From: Colidextribacter sp. OB.20
GTDB taxonomy: Bacteria > Bacillota > Clostridia > Oscillospirales > Oscillospiraceae
Direction: 5' to 3'
Assembly (NCBI RefSeq): GCF_009911595.1
Contig: NZ_QWKG01000008.1
Span: 30,674 to 94,673 of the forward strand
DNA length: 64,000 nt
Shown: positions 61,134-64,000 of the stretch, piece by piece
How positions within the stretch are numbered: position 1 is the first letter of the stretch
How the letters are laid out: the number at the start of each line of letters is the position of its first letter
The notes under the pieces: model-generated
What the model was told of the DNA's origin: nothing
The model's input: the letters and a program-made list of their open reading frames with translations, nothing else
Databases searched by the model: none
Position numbers and translations under genes: made by a program

Positions 61134-61162
61134 AAAATACCACGTTCGGACTGCAAGGTCAA
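61134..61162 (-). promoter_or_regulatory. Promoter of the micro-peptide gene
   Basis: On the minus strand TTGACC (61162-61157), 17 bases, TATTTT (61139-61134). The leader is about 60 nt with a hairpin CACCACCCGAAAGGGGGTG that includes the ribosome binding site. Confidence 0.65.
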
Positions 61163-61226
61163 GAAAAACCGCGTTGATAAAGCGCCAGGACGGTGATATC
61201 CACCGCCCTGACGCTTTCATTTTATA

Positions 61227-63734
61227 TCACGCCTGGGGCTTGAAAATCAGGCTGACCAGCTTGCCCTTGACCACAATGGACTTGACCAGGGTCATCCCCC
61301 CGGCCAGCTTGGCGATCTTGGGCTCGGCCAGGGCGGCGGCTACCACCTCCTCGTCGGCGGCGCCGGCGTCCACCACAATATTGGCCTTCACCTTGCCACT
61401 CACCTGGACGGCCATCCGGACGGTGGCGGAGACGGTCTTGCTCTCGTCATACTCGGGCCACTTCTGCAGGCACACCTGCCCGCCGTAGCCGTTCAGCTCC
61501 CACAGCTCCTCGCACAGGTGGGGGGCGAAGGGGGACAGCATGAGCAGCAGCTGCTTATAGTCGCCCCAGGTGGCGCCCTTGGCGTAGAAGTCGTTGACCA
61601 GAGACATGAGCGCGGCGATGGCGGTATTGAACTTCATGGCCTCGATGTCATCAGACACCTTTTTAATGGCCTTGTGGATGGCCTGCTCATTCTCCGGGGA
61701 GATATCCGCCCCATCCTTGAGCTTCTCGCTCAAATTCCACACCCGGTCCAGGAACTTCTTGCACCCCCGGACCGACTCGTCCGACCAGGTAGCGGTCTTC
61801 TCAAAGTCGCCGATGAACATGATATACAGGCGCATGGTGTCCGCGCCGTAGTCCCGGATTACGTCGTCGGGGTTGACCACGTTGCCCAGGGACTTGGACA
61901 TCTTCACCGAGGGCCGCAGGGCCTGATTGCCGTACTTGTCAATGAGGGCCTGCTTCTCCTCCTCAGACTCCACATTGCCCACATAGTGGGGGTTTTTGCC
62001 CAGAATCATGCCGTGGCTGGTGCGCTTGGCGTAGGGCTCGGCGTGGGGGATGACCCCTATGTCGTGGAGGAAGTTGTTCCAGAACCGGGAGTAGAGCAGG
62101 TGGAGGGTGGTGTGCTCCATGCCGCCGTTGTACCAGTCCACCTGGCCCCAGTAGTCCAGTGCCTCCTTGGAGGCCAGTGCCTTGTCGTTGTGGGGGTCCA
62201 TATACCTCAGGAAGTACCAGCTGGACCCGGCCCACTGGGGCATGGTGTCGGTCTCCCGCTTGGCGGGCGCGCCGCAGCAGGGGCAGGTGGTGCTCACCCA
62301 GTCGGTCATCTTGGCGATGGGAGACTCGCCGTTGTCGGTGGGCTCGTAGCTCTCCACCTCGGGCAGCAACAGGGGCAGCTGGTCCTCAGGCAGGGGCACC
62401 CAGCCGCACTTGTCGCACCACACCATGGGGATGGGCTCGCCCCAGTACCGCTGGCGGGAGAACACCCAGTCCCGGAGCTTGTAGTTTACCTGCTCGTGGC
62501 CGATGCCCTTCTCCTCCAGCCATTTCGTGATGACAGGGATGGCGTCCTTCACGGTGAGCCCATTGAGGAAGTCGGAGTTGACCATGATGCCGGTGTCGTC
62601 CTTGGCGGTGAAGGCCTCCTTCTGCACGTCCTCACCGCCGGAGACCACCTCAATGATCTCACAGCCGAACTTCTTGGCGAAGGCCCAGTCGCGGGTGTCG
62701 TGGGCGGGGACGGCCATGATGGCCCCGGTGCCGTAGGAGGCCAGGACGTAGTCAGAGATGAAGATGGGGATCTCCCGGCCGTTCACCGGGTTGACCGCCG
62801 CCACCCCCTGGAGCATGATGCCGGTTTTCTCCTTGTCGGCGGACAGCTCGGTGCGCTCGAAGTCGGACTTCTTGCCCGCAGCCTCCACATAGGCGGCAAC
62901 CTCGTCCCAGTTGGACAGCCTGTCCTTCCACTCCTTCACGAAGCGGTGCTCCGGGGAGATGACCATATAGGTAGCTCCAAAGAGGGTGTCAGGCCGGGTG
63001 GTAAAGACCACGATGTCATCCCCGGTGGTGGCCTTGAAGGTGACCTCCGCGCCGGTGGACCGGCCAATCCAGTTGCGCTGCTGGGTCTTGACCCGGTCGA
63101 TGAAGTCCACAGTATCCAGCCCGTCAATCAGCTTCTGGGCGTAGGCGGTGATCTTCAGCATCCACTGGGACTTCTCCTTGCGGACCACAGGCGCGCCGCA
63201 CCGCTCGCAGACCCCCTCGACGACCTCCTCGTTGGCCAGGACGCACTTGCAGGAGGTGCACCAGTTCACCGGCATGGTTGTCTTGTAGGCCAGGCCGTGC
63301 TTGTACAGCTGGAGGAAGATCCACTGGGTCCACTTGTAGTAGCTGGGGTCGGTGGTGTCCACCACCCGGTCCCAGTCGAAGGAGTAGCCCAGCATGTGCA
63401 GCTGCCGGGTAAAGTTCTCAATGTTCTGCTTGGTAATAACGGCGGGGTGGATGTGGTTCTTGATGGCGAAGTTCTCGGTGGGCAGGCCGAAGGCGTCGTA
63501 GCCGATGGGCAGCAGGACGTTATAGCCGTCCATCCGACGCTTGCGGGCAATCACGTCCATGGCGGTATAGGGCCGGGGGTGGCCCACATGCAGCCCCGCC
63601 CCGGAGGGGTAGGGGAACTCCACCAGCGCGTAAAGCTTGGGCCTGCTGGTATCACCGTTGACGCAGGCGAAAGTCTTTTCGTCCTTCCACCTGGTCTGCC
63701 ACTTCTTCTCGATGGCGGTAAAATCGTACTTCAA
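61227..63734 (-). CDS. leuS: Leucyl-tRNA synthetase
   Basis: This protein of about 835 residues has the class I HIGH-like motif [14 protein letters not shown], an editing domain (about 220-420, [12 protein letters not shown]), KMSKS as [11 protein letters not shown], zinc-like CDKCG and CPCCG, and the C-terminal anticodon domain. TTG 63734 ([12 protein letters not shown]) is the likely start, about 10 bases after AGGAG; GTG 63743 is too close. No T-box leader was seen. Confidence 0.97.
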   Translation of the reverse strand: MKYDFTAIEKKWQTRWKDEKTFACVNGDTSRPKLYALVEFPYPSGAGLHVGHPRPYTAMDVIARKRRMDGYNVLLPIGYDAFGLPTENFAIKNHIHPAVITKQNIENFTRQLHMLGYSFDWDRVVDTTDPSYYKWTQWIFLQLYKHGLAYKTTMPVNWCTSCKCVLANEEVVEGVCERCGAPVVRKEKSQWMLKITAYAQKLIDGLDTVDFIDRVKTQQRNWIGRSTGAEVTFKATTGDDIVVFTTRPDTLFGATYMVISPEHRFVKEWKDRLSNWDEVAAYVEAAGKKSDFERTELSADKEKTGIMLQGVAAVNPVNGREIPIFISDYVLASYGTGAIMAVPAHDTRDWAFAKKFGCEIIEVVSGGEDVQKEAFTAKDDTGIMVNSDFLNGLTVKDAIPVITKWLEEKGIGHEQVNYKLRDWVFSRQRYWGEPIPMVWCDKCGWVPLPEDQLPLLLPEVESYEPTDNGESPIAKMTDWVSTTCPCCGAPAKRETDTMPQWAGSSWYFLRYMDPHNDKALASKEALDYWGQVDWYNGGMEHTTLHLLYSRFWNNFLHDIGVIPHAEPYAKRTSHGMILGKNPHYVGNVESEEEKQALIDKYGNQALRPSVKMSKSLGNVVNPDDVIRDYGADTMRLYIMFIGDFEKTATWSDESVRGCKKFLDRVWNLSEKLKDGADISPENEQAIHKAIKKVSDDIEAMKFNTAIAALMSLVNDFYAKGATWGDYKQLLLMLSPFAPHLCEELWELNGYGGQVCLQKWPEYDESKTVSATVRMAVQVSGKVKANIVVDAGAADEEVVAAALAEPKIAKLAGGMTLVKSIVVKGKLVSLIFKPQA

Positions 63735-63793
63735 AGCAAACACTCTCCTGTATCGTTTGGCCCTGCGGACCGAATCGACCGTAATTCCATGCT

Positions 63794-63822
63794 ATTATAG
63801 CGGAATGAGAGGCTGATTGCAA
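63794..63822 (-). promoter_or_regulatory. leuS promoter
   Basis: On the minus strand TTGCAA (63822-63817), 17 bases, TATAAT (63799-63794). The -35 is part of a long hairpin, ATTGCAAGGGTTTT / AAAACCCTTGCAAT (about 63816-63848). Confidence 0.7.
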
Positions 63823-63877
63823 GGGTTTTGCCAAAAACCCTTGCAATCAATTTGCCAAGCCCCGGACCGCCCTCCGC

Positions 63878-63914
63878 TTGCTCTTCCCTCTCAGCTTTGC
63901 TATAATATAGCAAA
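63878..63914 (+). promoter_or_regulatory. Rightward promoter with perfect 9-1-9 palindrome
   Basis: TTGCTC (63878-63883), 17 bases, TATAAT (63901-63906). TTTGCTATAATATAGCAAA (63896-63914) is a perfect palindrome over the -10. It reads toward a gene beyond the right edge. Confidence 0.7.
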
Positions 63915-64000
63915 CGTTCAGCGAAGGAGTCCAGTGGTATGAAGTCAAGAGGGAAATAAGGAAAAATTCAGAGAAAAAAGAGTGTGGAAGGGGGTGCTTT

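Noticed and set aside
63744..63877. T-box leader for leuS
   Set aside because: No specifier stem or AGGGTGGNACCGCG-type motif; the hairpin present lies upstream of or within the promoter.
63940..63960. Six-codon ORF behind AAGGAG near the right edge
   Set aside because: Too short to support; it could be a leader peptide, but the downstream gene is outside the window.

Overview
The window reads as a high-GC Firmicutes chromosome of the Oscillospiraceae type (Flavonifractor/Lawsonibacter-like). The evidence is Gram-positive housekeeping order (pyrH-frr-uppS-cdsA-dxr-rseP-ispG-polC), a PolC-type replicase, S-box and RFN riboswitches, SLH-domain surface proteins, LTA synthase, BlaI/M56 signalling, a butyrate-pathway hbd gene, AGGAGG ribosome binding sites and TTGACA/TATAAT promoters. 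The genus is an inference. No rRNA, tRNA or CRISPR array was recognised.

Layout. 1-7 kb: end of coaBC, a self-regulated marR-MATE pair, a LytTR/DUF3021 pair, rubrerythrin behind a Fur/PerR-like box, a micro-ORF resembling a type I toxin and two Na+-symporters. 6.8-13 kb: two COG0523 GTPases, an S41 protease with SLH repeats, purA. 12.7-24.6 kb: a radical-SAM/DUF4130 pair, a membrane-anchored XRE regulator, nrdR, gluQ, an iron alcohol dehydrogenase, a minimal zincin, U32 peptidase, mltG, a Cys-rich micro-membrane protein, 5-FCL, DJ-1 and a WecG/TagA glycosyltransferase. 24.8-32.6 kb: blaI, an M56 peptidase that stops after its protease domain, and four tandem proteins with the same cytoplasmic-plus-transmembrane head and different exported domains. 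32.7-42.4 kb: hbd, a MerR-RDD fusion, metK under a SAM-I riboswitch, an FAD dehydrogenase, a lone tyrosine recombinase, a possible structured RNA, a YccA protein and an LTA synthase. 42.5-56 kb: two small accessory genes, then the polC-to-pyrH block, interrupted by a divergent XRE/DUF6809 cassette. 56-64 kb: ribU under an FMN riboswitch, yjdF with a structured leader, an OB-fold protein, an SLH protein, rpsU, a candidate type I toxin-antitoxin locus and leuS.

The most interesting system is at 24.8-32.6 kb. In BlaR1/MecR1 receptors the zinc protease is followed by a cytoplasmic linker, a fourth transmembrane helix and an exported sensor. Here the peptidase ends before that linker, and four separate genes each begin with what looks like the linker plus helix, followed by a different exported domain. 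This suggests a split receptor with one protease core and several sensor subunits.

The window is also full of short palindromic intergenic repeats. The main family has GTAGGG...CCCTAC ends; it supplies the TAG stop codon of five genes and appears inside the polC reading frame. A second foldback family (CCCCCTTnnnAAGGGGG) precedes three of the four sensor genes.
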